From contig NZ_QVFV01000010.1 of NCBI RefSeq assembly GCF_004212215.1, positions 1 through 64,000 on the forward strand: a stretch of DNA of 64,000 nt. Reading direction: 5' to 3'. The stretch's first letter is position 1. Every line of letters starts with the position of its first letter. Source of the stretch: Leptolyngbya iicbica LK (lineage in GTDB: Bacteria > Cyanobacteriota > Cyanobacteriia > Phormidesmidales > Phormidesmidaceae). Position numbers and translations under genes: made by a program. Shown here one piece after another: positions 27,162 to 36,599 of the stretch. The notes under the pieces were generated by a model. That model saw nothing but the letters and a program-made list of their open reading frames with translations, had not been told where the DNA came from and did no database searches.

Positions 27162-27911
27162 TCAAGCGGGGCGCGATGTGGCGAGAGAAGTCTCCACCGC
27201 CAGCGATCGCCCCAAAAACCATTCAAACCCGGCTCTCAGCTGCGCTTTGGCATCATGCTCCACAATCGAGCCATGGCCGGGAATCACGCGATCGAACTCC
27301 CAGTGCAAAACCTGGCGCATCGACCGGGCCACCGCCTCTTTATCAAAGCTGCCCCATTTTTCGAGTCGGGTGGGACGCAGCGTTTGATAACTGCCTAACA
27401 CCTGGGCGGCGAGCCGCGACGTAAACGGAAACGTTTCATCAAAGTTAAAGGCCAGATCCGTGAGGATGAGCGTCTGACTCAGCTGATGCCAAAACACCGT
27501 TTCATTCGCCAGTTGGATCCCTTGCAACATGATGCTGCCCAAGCCTGAGAAGGGGAGGTAGTGAAGAGCCCCCGCAAAATTGCCGGGCTCGTCTAACACG
27601 CCGTCGAACCGGAGATCGGGACGTTTTTGGGCCAGCCCTTCGACGCCCCACGCCTGAGCGTGCGGATACAAAGCCTGAGCTGCCCCGAAATAAAGATGAT
27701 GAAACCGATTGGGCGCAATCAGGTGCTTGACGGTGCCCAGCGCATCTAATCGGGCGCGATCGCCACTCTTCAGCGGCAATGGTGAAATCAACACCAGCTC
27801 GCGGTTGGGCAAGCGCACCACAGTCATCCGACAGCCCACTTCTAACCCTAAAAAGCGCTGTGATTGGGTTGCCGTCCACAAATCGGGGACCACTTCTGTC
27901 AAAAAAAGCAT
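27162..27911 (-). CDS. DUF4336 family protein (metallo-beta-lactamase-like)
   Basis: A 249-residue protein from the ATG at 27911 ([20 protein letters not shown]). It has features of the DUF4336 family, which relates to the metallo-beta-lactamase fold: [29 protein letters not shown] and the terminal [11 protein letters not shown]. Metal ligands are partly recognisable but the classical HxHxDH is not, so the activity is unknown. The ATG sits one nucleotide after the stop of the upstream TetR gene, with the sequence AGGAG just before it, which indicates translational coupling. The TetR protein therefore probably regulates it. Confidence 0.8.
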   Translation of the reverse strand: MLFLTEVVPDLWTATQSQRFLGLEVGCRMTVVRLPNRELVLISPLPLKSGDRARLDALGTVKHLIAPNRFHHLYFGAAQALYPHAQAWGVEGLAQKRPDLRFDGVLDEPGNFAGALHYLPFSGLGSIMLQGIQLANETVFWHQLSQTLILTDLAFNFDETFPFTSRLAAQVLGSYQTLRPTRLEKWGSFDKEAVARSMRQVLHWEFDRVIPGHGSIVEHDAKAQLRAGFEWFLGRSLAVETSLATSRPA

Positions 27912-27912
27912 C

Positions 27913-28467
27913 CTATCGGCTCCTATAGAGTTGGCAAAAGGCGTCAATCTGACGAGCGATGTCCGTTTCGCTCCGTCCGTAAAGGCACTGCAAAAGCAAG
28001 CCATCCAAATAAATCAGCAGGCCATCCACTTGCTCGGGAGGCCACTGCAAATACGCCCCTAACTGCTGCTGCGTCTGCTGCCAAAACTGCTGTAACACTG
28101 TGTTGCTGTCCTTACCGGCGTACTGGCAGTGTTGGTAATAGTCAATCCAAATCAACAGCTGCTGCTGAAATGCCTGGTAGTTAGCGAGAAAAAACGCCAT
28201 CACACATCGCAATTTCTCCTCTGGGGTGGCGTCGATAGGGGCCTGGGCAAAGAACTTAGGGACATCCTGATTGCAGTACTCTTCCACCAACTGAACAAAG
28301 ATGCTCTCCTTGTTGGGAAAGTAGTGATACAGCGTGCCGGTGGAAACCCCCAGACTGCCCGCAATTTGGCGCATGGTGACGGCCCCAAAGCCCTGCTCAG
28401 CAAATAGAGAAAGGCATTGAGCCAACAGCTCTCGCCGATAGCGATCGTGGTCAACAATTTTAGGCAT
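27913..28467 (-). CDS. TetR/AcrR family transcriptional regulator
   Basis: A 184-residue one-component regulator. The N-terminal helix-turn-helix domain is clear: LFAEQGFGAVTMRQIAGSLGVSTGTLYHYFPNKESIF. The rest is the helical ligand-binding and dimerisation domain, and no ligand can be inferred. It is the first gene of a two-gene unit with the DUF4336 gene. A palindrome lies a few bases upstream of its ATG, consistent with the autorepression common in this family. Confidence 0.92.
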   Translation of the reverse strand: MPKIVDHDRYRRELLAQCLSLFAEQGFGAVTMRQIAGSLGVSTGTLYHYFPNKESIFVQLVEEYCNQDVPKFFAQAPIDATPEEKLRCVMAFFLANYQAFQQQLLIWIDYYQHCQYAGKDSNTVLQQFWQQTQQQLGAYLQWPPEQVDGLLIYLDGLLLQCLYGRSETDIARQIDAFCQLYRSR

Positions 28468-28470
28468 GCC

Positions 28471-28498
28471 TTTTTATACCATGCGTTCGATATAAAAA
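28471..28498. promoter_or_regulatory. Candidate TetR operator
   Basis: Inverted repeat TTTTTATA (28471-28478) / TATAAAAA (28491-28498) with a 12-bp spacer, beginning 4 bp upstream of the TetR start codon. Size and position fit an autoregulatory operator. The AT-rich arms may also be promoter -10-like sequence. Confidence 0.45.
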
Positions 28499-28839
28499 AG
28501 TGTTTGCTCTGAAAATACCCCCATCCGATCGCTCCAGGCCCCCAGTCCCTGGAATGACTCGGTACCCTGAGATCACAGTCAAGGGACCGGGAGCCTCTAC
28601 CTGATAAAGGACATCACACTTTTTCATCGTTTGGAGCGTAGCGGAAGCTTTATGGCCTATGGCTCTGTCATTGCACCTGACTCAGTAATCGGCCAAGCGC
28701 TTATCCAGTCCCCCGCTCAGTGCTTGCTCCTGATAAGTAAACAGAGGTTTCGCTGGATGCAATACACCACTAGCAATTGGCGCACCTGAGAATATGATGG
28801 GGCGATCGCACCTACCAAACCAGTTAAGGAGAACCGCGC
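28499..28839. other. Gene-free region between TetR and amidohydrolase genes
   Basis: About 340 bp with no ORF of note. It contains the structured repeat at 28536-28596 and, close to the plus-strand gene, a ribosome-binding site TAAGGAGAA at 28825-28833. Confidence 0.5.
28536..28596. repeat. Long imperfect inverted repeat, possible structured RNA or REP
   Basis: Positions 28536-28550 pair with 28582-28596 over 15 bp with two mismatches. After a 4-nt one-sided bulge a second 5-bp stem pairs TGACT (28555-28559) with AGTCA (28577-28581), leaving a 17-nt loop. Confidence 0.55.
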
Positions 28840-30207
28840 GTGGGCACTTTGTTAGTCAAAAACATCCATACCCTGGCGACCTTTGATGATGCACAGCGAG
28901 AAATTCGACAGGGAGCGCTGTTCGTTCGTGACCACGTGATTGAACAAGTGGGCACCACCGCCGAGTTACCCGACACGGCTGATGAAGTGCTGGATTTGAG
29001 CGATCGCTACATTGTGTTGCCGGGACTGGTCAACACCCATCATCATTTTTTTCAGACGTTAACGCGCGTCATTCCCGCCGCTCAAAATCACGAACTCTTT
29101 CAGTGGCTCCAAGGTTTATATCCGCTCTGGTCCAATATCACCGCCGATATTCTGCGCACCAGTGCCCAAATGGCCGCCGCCGAACTCATTTTGTCGGGCT
29201 GCACCACCGCGAGTGACCACAACTACTTATTCCCCAACGACTGCACCCTCGACGACGAAATTCAGGCGATTCAGGAAATTGGCTTGCGATTTCATGCCAA
29301 TCGCGGCAGCATGAGCATCGGCGAAAGCAAAGGCGGACTGCCCCCAGACGGCTTGGTCGAAGCGGAAGACTTCATTCTGCAAGACAGTCAGCGGCTGATT
29401 GAGCAGTATCACGATAATGAGCGTTACGCCATGCTGCGCATTACCCTGGCCCCGTGCTCCCCCTTCACCGTTTCCCAAGATTTAATGCGGGAATCTGCCG
29501 CCATGGCCCGCAGCTACCCAGGCGTGCGATTACACACTCACCTGGCCGAAAATGTCAGCGATGTGAACTATAGCCTAGAGCGGTTTGGCCAGATTCCCGG
29601 TGAATATGCCGAATCGGTCGGCTGGCTCGGAGACGATGTCTGGCACGCTCACTGCGTCAAATTAAGCGACAGCTCTCTCGGCCAGTTCGCGGCGACAGGC
29701 ACCGGAGTCGCCCATTGTCCCTGCAGCAACATGCGCCTGGCCAGTGGCATTGCCCCCATTCGCAAAATGTTGGATTTGCAGATTCCCGTCGGGCTAGGGG
29801 TCGATGGTTCGGCCTCTAACGACTCGGGACATTTAATGCAGGAGGCGCGGATGGCCATGTTAGCCGCACGAGTGCGGGATGAAGCCCCCGGTGCTTTGAC
29901 CGCGAGAGAAGCGCTGGCGATCGCCACCCGGGGCGGGGCGCGCGTGCTGGGCCGCGATGACATCGGTATGCTGGCCCCCAACATGGCCGCTGACTTTATC
30001 GCGATTGACCTAGAACAGCCCTCTCTGGCAGGCGCAGCGGTGCATGACCCAGTGGCGGCACTCTTGTTTTGCCATGTGGATCAAGTCGCCTACAGCTTTA
30101 TTAACGGTCGCCGGGTGGTCGATCAGGGTCGGCTCACCACGGTGGACTTACCGGCCCTCACGCGACGCCATAATCAGGCTGCGGTGCAGTTACTCTCAGC
30201 GGGGTAA
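28840..30207 (+). CDS. 8-oxoguanine deaminase-like amidohydrolase
   Basis: A 455-residue amidohydrolase-superfamily enzyme (ATZ/TRZ branch). Metal and catalytic motifs are in order: NTHHHFFQTL (H-x-H at 67/69), HTHLAEN (His and Glu), WHAHCVKLS (His) and GVDGSASND (Asp). The motif set and length best match 8-oxoguanine deaminase and hydroxyatrazine-hydrolase relatives, which deaminate oxidised or substituted purine or triazine rings. Clearing 8-oxoguanine would make sense in a phototroph, but substrate assignment is inference. The start is a GTG at 28840 with AAGGAGA seven bases upstream. It appears monocistronic. Confidence 0.85.
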   Translation: MGTLLVKNIHTLATFDDAQREIRQGALFVRDHVIEQVGTTAELPDTADEVLDLSDRYIVLPGLVNTHHHFFQTLTRVIPAAQNHELFQWLQGLYPLWSNITADILRTSAQMAAAELILSGCTTASDHNYLFPNDCTLDDEIQAIQEIGLRFHANRGSMSIGESKGGLPPDGLVEAEDFILQDSQRLIEQYHDNERYAMLRITLAPCSPFTVSQDLMRESAAMARSYPGVRLHTHLAENVSDVNYSLERFGQIPGEYAESVGWLGDDVWHAHCVKLSDSSLGQFAATGTGVAHCPCSNMRLASGIAPIRKMLDLQIPVGLGVDGSASNDSGHLMQEARMAMLAARVRDEAPGALTAREALAIATRGGARVLGRDDIGMLAPNMAADFIAIDLEQPSLAGAAVHDPVAALLFCHVDQVAYSFINGRRVVDQGRLTTVDLPALTRRHNQAAVQLLSAG

Positions 30208-30684
30208 TCATCCCGACCCCCGGGCATGATGATGACCGTCAGGCCCAGGCTTTGGGGCATTTCCCTAGAACGTTCGTTAGCCGAAGGCACTGTTTGCAGA
30301 TGAGCACAACCCAAGAATTTCCGATTCGCCGGATAATATTTGTGAACGCACCAAGAATCTTGAGCTGTTTTATGAAGATTGTATGAACCCAATCAAGCAT
30401 GACTCCTGGCTTTAGGCCCCTTTCGCTTAATGTATAGACATCGCAGATATTGAGTATGTACGGTCAATCTCTTGGGAAGTCGTACATTCCAGACTCTACA
30501 GGTGGGTCGTCAGGCTGCCTTTGACGACACTCGCAAGCACAACTTTTGTGATTGTTGAGGTTGAGATGCGCTAGTAGTAAGGTACGTAAATACCGAAGCT
30601 GGGCCAAAGCTGGAGCCATCTTGCCAAGGTAGCGTTAGTTCAACCAGAAGACTGGGATCGGCCTCTGAGGGTTGAGGTGCAAAC
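30208..30684. other. Gene-free intergenic region
   Basis: About 475 bp. Immediately after the amidohydrolase stop is an imperfect hairpin (GGTAATCAT at 30203-30211 with ATGATGACC at 30229-30237), which may serve as a 3' end. Nothing else supported was seen. Confidence 0.45.
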
Positions 30685-31956
30685 ATGCAGTGGAAAACGA
30701 TACTCAATGAGGCGATTGATCGGGCACGTCGGGGCGAGCTGGCCGAGGCAGTGGTTTTGTTCGACCAGGTCTTAAAAATCGAGCCCAGTTACAGTAAGGC
30801 GCACTACAACCGAGCTTGTGCTCTGAGCGATTTGGGGCGGGCTCAGGAAGCGCTAAAAAGCTTTACAGATGCTTTGGAGCTCAACCCTGACTACGTCAAC
30901 GCTTATTTGAACCGGGGCAATCTCTACCGCAAAATTGGCGATTATGCGGCGGCGATGGCTGATTTTGAATCGGCGCTGCAGCTCGATCCCACCTCGGCTA
31001 AAGCTTACGGTGGGCGTGGATTGACCGCTTTAATGCAGTCCCGCTACACGGCAGCCATTCGTGACTTTGAGCAAGCCCTGGCCTATTCACCGAAGTTTGC
31101 CAAAGTCTATCTTTGGCGGGGTTGTGCCTATTTGCATTTAGAGGACTACTCGCAGGCGATCGCCGATTTCAATCAAGCGTTGACGTACAAACCGTCGCTC
31201 GCGGATGCCTTGCACAGCCGTGGTTTAGCCCATATGCACTTGGGCAACCTGTATCAAGCGATCGCCGATATGAATCAGGCGATCGAGCTCAACCCGCAAT
31301 TTGTCGAGGCCTATGGTAATCGGGGACTGCTGCGCCACAAGCTGGGCGATACCGAGGGCGCGGTCAATGACTACCAAAAAGTCATGCAGCTCACGGCTGA
31401 ACTATCACAGGCAGCTGCCCCAGTTTTGCAGTCAGGTACCCCGGCAGATCCCCATGGCACGGCTTCGGGCATGACGCAAACTTACGAAAAAACCTCCGCA
31501 TCAGCCACGCAAATGGCGGAGATTTATCACAGTCGCGGCAAGCTTCGCGCCGAATTAGGCGACCCCAAAGGAGCGATCGCCGACTATACCAAAGCCCTAA
31601 CCATTGAGCCCCATAAAGCCCGTCCTTACAACGAACGGGGGCTATTGCGGTTGCAAGCAGGCCAATATGAGTCGGCGATTCAAGATTTTGATCAAGCGAT
31701 TCAACAAGACGCCAATTACGCCGAAGCCTATAACAATCGCGGCAATGCTTACTACGAGTTGGGCAATGCCCAAGCGGCGCTCCAAGACTTTACGCAGGCT
31801 CTGAAGCTAGATCCCAATTTGACTGACGCTTACATTAGTCGCGCCCAAGCTCGCGCTGCGGCCGATGATGCCGAAGGGGCGTTACACGATTACCAGCGGG
31901 CGCTGCGGTTGCAAGGTCACCAGGGAACTTCGTCCATTACCTCGCAGTCGGCCTAG
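30685..31956 (+). CDS. Tetratricopeptide repeat protein
   Basis: A 423-residue protein composed almost wholly of about ten TPR units of 34 residues, e.g. SKAHYNRACALSDLGRAQEA and AEAYNNRGNAYYELGNAQAA. A ~55-residue non-TPR insert rich in Ser/Thr/Gly (around SGTPADPHGTASGMTQ) separates units ~7 and 8. There is no signal peptide or membrane segment, so it is probably a cytoplasmic protein-protein interaction scaffold. Partners are unknown. It has its own start (ATG) and stands alone. Confidence 0.9.
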   Translation: MQWKTILNEAIDRARRGELAEAVVLFDQVLKIEPSYSKAHYNRACALSDLGRAQEALKSFTDALELNPDYVNAYLNRGNLYRKIGDYAAAMADFESALQLDPTSAKAYGGRGLTALMQSRYTAAIRDFEQALAYSPKFAKVYLWRGCAYLHLEDYSQAIADFNQALTYKPSLADALHSRGLAHMHLGNLYQAIADMNQAIELNPQFVEAYGNRGLLRHKLGDTEGAVNDYQKVMQLTAELSQAAAPVLQSGTPADPHGTASGMTQTYEKTSASATQMAEIYHSRGKLRAELGDPKGAIADYTKALTIEPHKARPYNERGLLRLQAGQYESAIQDFDQAIQQDANYAEAYNNRGNAYYELGNAQAALQDFTQALKLDPNLTDAYISRAQARAAADDAEGALHDYQRALRLQGHQGTSSITSQSA

Positions 31957-32134
31957 AGTCAGCTTAGTAAACCGACAGCAGATTGCAATAACGTCGTCTC
32001 ACTGCGATCCGGCAACGAAGGGATCGGAATTTTCCAACATCCAAGTACCTGGCTGCGGTGCATTACGCTGCGCTCATAACACCCTACAAGCGGGAAATTC
32101 TTTTCCAGCGATCTCCGCAATTCAATTCCCATCC

Positions 32135-32980
32135 CTAAGGTTGATGGGAAGAGTCATTCTCTTCGGGCCAAATTTCCTCGGAATCCACATCGATGGTATC
32201 GCCGGGCACCTGGGGCGGACTGGGTCGACGCCCTTGGTCAAAGTTAGAAGCCGCATCCGCAAAGCGATCATTGACCTGCGATCGCCAACCTTTGCTGCGT
32301 TTTTTGACCTGGCCAAAGACTTGGCCAAACTGACTACGGGCCTGTTCGGTCAGTTTTTGCGCTTGGTTTTGTACCTGCTCAGCAACTTCCCGAGTGCTAT
32401 CGATCGCCCCCTGCATATCCTGTCGGGTCCGGTTCAGATCTTGCTGCCACGCTTGCTGCACCCGATCTTGGACACCTGGAACAAATTGCTCGGCCTGCTG
32501 GAGAGCGGCTTGTTGCACCATCATGCGCTTTTTGCCCACACTCACCACAGCCGTTGGGGCAAACGTGTACACCCCATCGGTCAAGCCCTGCCAACCAGGG
32601 GCGGTGAACAGGTATTGAGTAATCTCACCGGTCGCGAGGTCGATGCAATAATCGACTAGTTGTCCCACCTCGCTGCCAGCGTCCGACCAGATGGCTTGGT
32701 GATCGAGGGCGATCGCCGCATCCAACCGTTCCGAAATGGTGGCCCCACTGCGACGCACCAAGATACAGTCTTGGCCCACAGAGTCGACCTGCACCCACAT
32801 GATCGGCACCGGATCAAAACTCAGCAGTCCTTTTTTACAGACAAATCCTTCCACCTGGTGATGCTGCACATCGACCAAAAACTGCGACAGTTTGCCGAGT
32901 TCTTCCGTCGTTTCCAGGTCTATCACCAGTTGTTGGTGCAGTTGACTCTGCCGCACTTGTGTTGGTTCACCATCCGCCAT
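32135..32980 (-). CDS. PRC-barrel domain protein with helical tail
   Basis: A 281-residue protein. Residues ~15-90 and ~95-150 each resemble a PRC-barrel beta domain (LGKLSQFLVDVQHHQVEGFVCKK; SDAGSEVGQLVDYCIDLATGEITQYLFTA), the fold known from photosynthetic reaction centre H subunits and RimM. Residues ~155-240 are a long amphipathic helical region rich in Gln/Ala (VQNQAQKLTEQARSQFGQVF). The C-terminus is acidic and Pro-rich. Paired PRC-barrel proteins are common in cyanobacteria but of unknown function. No signal peptide was seen. Confidence 0.8.
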   Translation of the reverse strand: MADGEPTQVRQSQLHQQLVIDLETTEELGKLSQFLVDVQHHQVEGFVCKKGLLSFDPVPIMWVQVDSVGQDCILVRRSGATISERLDAAIALDHQAIWSDAGSEVGQLVDYCIDLATGEITQYLFTAPGWQGLTDGVYTFAPTAVVSVGKKRMMVQQAALQQAEQFVPGVQDRVQQAWQQDLNRTRQDMQGAIDSTREVAEQVQNQAQKLTEQARSQFGQVFGQVKKRSKGWRSQVNDRFADAASNFDQGRRPSPPQVPGDTIDVDSEEIWPEENDSSHQP

Positions 32981-33155
32981 GACAAACGCCTCAAACCTTA
33001 CCGTTATCCTAGTTTAGATATTGCCGATTCACAGACTGACCACGATCGCTGAGAGCCACCCCAGTCCCCTCCCATGTTGCCAAGCTTGCCGGAGTACAGA
33101 CTGGAAGGACGCACTCAACCGCCGCCTCAATACACCCACCTGATTCAGATTGGCA

Positions 33156-34145
33156 TTACAGTTGCTCGGCCTCATAGCCGGCTGCCGCCAAGAGATCGAG
33201 CACATTATCCGGACCCACGAGGTGGAGTGCTCCAACAACAATCAGGTAATCTTCGTCAGATTCGAGCCAGGGCAAGATTTGATTGACCCAGTCACGGTTG
33301 CGATCGCTGAGAAAAATCGCCTGCATTTCGGGATAATCGGCAAAGCTCGTCAGCAAAATTTCGGCCATGTGATCGCGATCTCCCGTTTCCCATGCACCCA
33401 CGATTTCGTTAAAGGAGTCCTCAAACAGGTCGAGTTCTGCCAGGGTTTGCTCCGTAAACAGGCGTTGTTCGGCGATCGATAGCTGCTCAAATAAGTCAAA
33501 CTGCTGCTCGGCAGTTTCTAAAAACAAGATGGGCTTGCCATTCGCTTGTGCCTGTTGGTAAAAGTGCTGATCGACTCCATATTCGGGCGTAAAACCGAGG
33601 GAAATGAGTTCAAAAGCCGTCAGAGAAACCGCCAAAAACCAGGGCTCAAACGGTTCGAACATCTGAATCGACAGCCCGAGTTCGTTCACTCGTTGTGCCG
33701 CTAACCCATAGGTTTCAACATCGAGCACGTCTGTCAAAGATTCACCCGGCTCAGGCAGGGCCGCTTCCCACAGCAACGCGGCCACTTCGGCTTCGGTGCC
33801 GGGGCCAACGTCGGCTTCTAGCACGAGCTTTTCGGCATCGCTAAATGCCGCCTGCATGACCTCGGGCAACGGATAGCTGTCAGCGTCTAGAAAATGAATA
33901 GAACCGAGCAAATACACCGTGTTAGTGGGCGTCTCAATTTGCCAGAGAAACTGCTCGTCGGTCTCTGCGGTCGGCTCTAGTGCTGTCATCGGCTCCAGAG
34001 TTGCGATCGCGGGGTCGGCAGCAATGACAACCACCGGATTTGGCCGTGGGGCGATCGCGAGGCCCGAGAGCAGTCCCAAGCCCAGCAACCACGGTAACGA
34101 CTGATGATAACGGTGCCAGACTTTTGTCAACGCTTGCTTGATCAC
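33156..34145 (-). CDS. TraB/GumN family protein
   Basis: A 329-residue protein with an N-terminal hydrophobic segment (LPWLLGLGLLSGLAIAP), likely a signal anchor. The family core has two conserved motifs: VYLLGSIHFLD (GxxH) near residue 80 and VVGALHLVGPDNVLDLLAAAGY at the C-terminus. The LVLEADVG region between them is also typical. The family is related to Tiki-type metalloproteases, with the GxxH motifs supplying metal ligands; biochemical function in bacteria is largely unknown. The start is a GTG at 34145. Confidence 0.85.
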   Translation of the reverse strand: MIKQALTKVWHRYHQSLPWLLGLGLLSGLAIAPRPNPVVVIAADPAIATLEPMTALEPTAETDEQFLWQIETPTNTVYLLGSIHFLDADSYPLPEVMQAAFSDAEKLVLEADVGPGTEAEVAALLWEAALPEPGESLTDVLDVETYGLAAQRVNELGLSIQMFEPFEPWFLAVSLTAFELISLGFTPEYGVDQHFYQQAQANGKPILFLETAEQQFDLFEQLSIAEQRLFTEQTLAELDLFEDSFNEIVGAWETGDRDHMAEILLTSFADYPEMQAIFLSDRNRDWVNQILPWLESDEDYLIVVGALHLVGPDNVLDLLAAAGYEAEQL

Positions 34146-34247
34146 AAACCGAAGCCCCCAATCGTCAGATAGACACCGATGAGATGACGCGATCGCCGCG
34201 ATAAAAGTGCCGCCTGTCAGGCATCATCCATACAGACATTGGCGAGT

Positions 34248-35660
34248 CTAGCGACCCAACACCGCCGTACCGTCATAAAACCACACGCCCGCAATGCATC
34301 CGGTCATCAAAGTCGCCAAGGTGCCCGCCCAAAGGGCTTTCCACCCGAGAGAAGAAATATCGTGACTGCGGGAGGGCACGAGTCCGGCGAGGCCGCCGAC
34401 AAAAATGCCGACAGAGGGCACATGGGCAAAGCCGCAGAGCACGTAGCTGACAATGACTAAGGCGCGATCGCTCAAGACACCTTCAGCCGATAAATCAGCC
34501 AAGGCGATATAGGGCGGAATCGCCGTTTTCAAAAGTCTTTGCCCGATCAGCACCGAACACGTCCACAGTTCGTTCCAGTCCGTCGAGACGCCCGTCAAAA
34601 AGGTGAGTGGCAAGAACAGGACACCCGTAATGTTGTCGAGAGTAATGACGCTAAAAATTTGACCAATGGGGCGCAACAGCGCAATGTTGCTGGTTTGCAG
34701 TCCAGCGAGAGACGCAAATATCAGGTTGAGTAAGGCCACTAAACCCAGGATGGCAATCAACGATGCCGCAATCCCGACCGCCATTTTGACGCCGTCCAAA
34801 GCACCCAAAATCAGGGCATCCATCGGACTTTTTTGGTCGTCTTCGTCCTGCGTTAAATCGGGGACTTTGCCGAGGGTTTCTGGTTCGTCTGTTTCTGGCA
34901 CCAGGATTTTTGCCATGACGAACGCGGCAGGAATGGTGAGCACCGAGGCCGACATGAGGTGACCGGCGATCGCCGGAAAGGTGCCTCGCAAATATCCGGC
35001 ATACAGCCCCAGCACCGTAGAGGCGATCGAGCCAAAGCAGGAGGCCAAAATGGCGCACAACTCACTGCGAGTCATGCGTTCTAGAAAGGGTTTGATGGCG
35101 ATCGCTGACTCAATGCCGACAAAAATGTTGGCCGCCCCCGCCAGAGATTCGGCTCCACTGATATTCATCACCGAGCGGAAAAACTTGGCAAAGACCCGCA
35201 CCACCGGCTGAATAATCCCCAAGTTGTAAAGCAGATTAAAAATCGCAGCGAAGAAAATGACCTGGGGTAACGCCCGAAACGCCAGAATGTACCCCATGCT
35301 GAGATTGTCGGTGCCCAAGCGATCGCCTGGCACCGGGGTAAACGGCGGCGTTAATGCCCGAGCCAACCAGCGACCCGCCCCCTGCGGCCCCACCTGAGCC
35401 CCTAAATCGGGCACCAAAATGGGACCAAACAAAAATTTTGACCCTTCTTCTGAAGCATCGATCAGCGCATTCAGCAAACCACTGAGCCACACCACAATTT
35501 CACGGGTAATGGGCGCTCGAAAAATGAACAGACCTAATACCAATTGGAGGCCAATGCCCCACGCCATCAACTTCCAGGGAATTCGACGGCGGTCTTCTGA
35601 CCCTAGCCAAGCCACAAAGCACAGACCCGCAAGCCCCACCAGCGACAGTAAGTTCAGCAT
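34248..35660 (-). CDS. Concentrative nucleoside transporter (CNT/NupC family)
   Basis: A 470-residue membrane protein. The conserved CNT core is present: SGAESLAGAANIFVGIESAIAIKPFLERMTRSEL (sodium- or proton-coupled nucleoside site), FGSIASTVLGLYAGYL, and the C-terminal RALVIVSYVLCGFAHVPSVGIFVGGLAGLVPSR. It imports nucleosides using an ion gradient. A short acidic cytoplasmic insert (TDEPETLGKVPDLTQDEDDQ) sits mid-protein, as in other cyanobacterial members. Ribokinase lies 1.3 kb away, which would suit nucleoside-ribose salvage. The exact nucleosides are not predictable. Confidence 0.92.
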   Translation of the reverse strand: MLNLLSLVGLAGLCFVAWLGSEDRRRIPWKLMAWGIGLQLVLGLFIFRAPITREIVVWLSGLLNALIDASEEGSKFLFGPILVPDLGAQVGPQGAGRWLARALTPPFTPVPGDRLGTDNLSMGYILAFRALPQVIFFAAIFNLLYNLGIIQPVVRVFAKFFRSVMNISGAESLAGAANIFVGIESAIAIKPFLERMTRSELCAILASCFGSIASTVLGLYAGYLRGTFPAIAGHLMSASVLTIPAAFVMAKILVPETDEPETLGKVPDLTQDEDDQKSPMDALILGALDGVKMAVGIAASLIAILGLVALLNLIFASLAGLQTSNIALLRPIGQIFSVITLDNITGVLFLPLTFLTGVSTDWNELWTCSVLIGQRLLKTAIPPYIALADLSAEGVLSDRALVIVSYVLCGFAHVPSVGIFVGGLAGLVPSRSHDISSLGWKALWAGTLATLMTGCIAGVWFYDGTAVLGR

Positions 35661-35750
35661 CGGCGCATCCTTTTCCGATTAACGCCACGATTCTACAGGG
35701 GTTCCGACGATCCGCAACGTTGTTTTACGACTTTGTGAAGCATAGGCCAG

Positions 35751-36545
35751 CTATTCATCATAAAGACCCTGTAATCGATGAACATTTATCTCAATTAAGT
35801 CTCGAACTCTTTGAGACATAAACTCATTTTCAGAGTATTTATCTCGAACTGACTTTAGAAGATCATTATTTGTAGCTGTGGAAAGTTCATCAATAGCGTT
35901 GCATGAGTTTTCATAAAAAGGAAAACATTGATCAAGATGTTCGAGAACATCCGCCTCAGCTTGACAATACTGAAGCTGACGCAATTGCTCCTGATCTGTC
36001 GAGATTGGAGAATTCATTAATCCCCTTTGTTCAAAGGTTCCTTCAATTTTGATCAGTTTCTTCCACGCTTTCAGCATCTTCATTGCAGCTTTTGCGTAGT
36101 AGCTTTCAGTACGTGCATATGTCTTTCCGAAACTTTGCATACGCAGACGGTAAAGCGCAATCATAAAGCGATAGGCTGCTCGATTAAAATACCAATCAGA
36201 TAAGGACACATTGGCAAAACGTCTCAAATGCTCTGCTATCTCAATCGAAACAGTCTCATAAAAGTAGAAAAATTCTCGTGTTGGCTTACCAGCAAAGAAT
36301 AAGTGTTTGTTATCATGGCTATTAGCACGTTTCTTTGAATTGTAAAAATAACTTGCACAAATACCGTTGTCGATAGAATTCCCTCCACCTTTAGCTGCTG
36401 GTTTAATATGATCAACCCAATCGCTATCGAATGTTGGACTGAGACCATAGTCTAAAATCCACAGGCTTTTACCGGAGAAAGCACAAAGTGCCCGATCTCG
36501 AACGTAAATCTGTGCTTTTTGTCTATCAGTAAACTCTTGTCGCAT
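35751..36545 (-). CDS. HNH endonuclease-like protein
   Basis: A 264-residue protein with an N-terminal HNH-type motif: LCAFSGKSLWI, then DSDWVDHIKPAAKGGGNSIDNGI (Asp45-His46, Asn56, Asn60) and NSKKRANSHDNK. Zinc-binding CxxC pairs are absent. The remaining ~170 residues are helical and unrecognised. The gene is clearly more AT-rich than its surroundings and has no partner methylase, helicase or toxin gene beside it, so it looks like a recently acquired orphan, possibly part of a defence or mobile module that has been lost. Nuclease activity is inferred from the motif only. Confidence 0.75.
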   Translation of the reverse strand: MRQEFTDRQKAQIYVRDRALCAFSGKSLWILDYGLSPTFDSDWVDHIKPAAKGGGNSIDNGICASYFYNSKKRANSHDNKHLFFAGKPTREFFYFYETVSIEIAEHLRRFANVSLSDWYFNRAAYRFMIALYRLRMQSFGKTYARTESYYAKAAMKMLKAWKKLIKIEGTFEQRGLMNSPISTDQEQLRQLQYCQAEADVLEHLDQCFPFYENSCNAIDELSTATNNDLLKSVRDKYSENEFMSQRVRDLIEINVHRLQGLYDE

Positions 36546-36599
36546 AAATACTCAGTATCCATTTACAACTTTGTGCGGGATTACGATCACCAGACCATA

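Noticed and set aside
30203-30237. Terminator after the amidohydrolase gene
   Set aside because: The imperfect stem overlaps the stop codon and has no T tract; noted only as a possible 3' structure.
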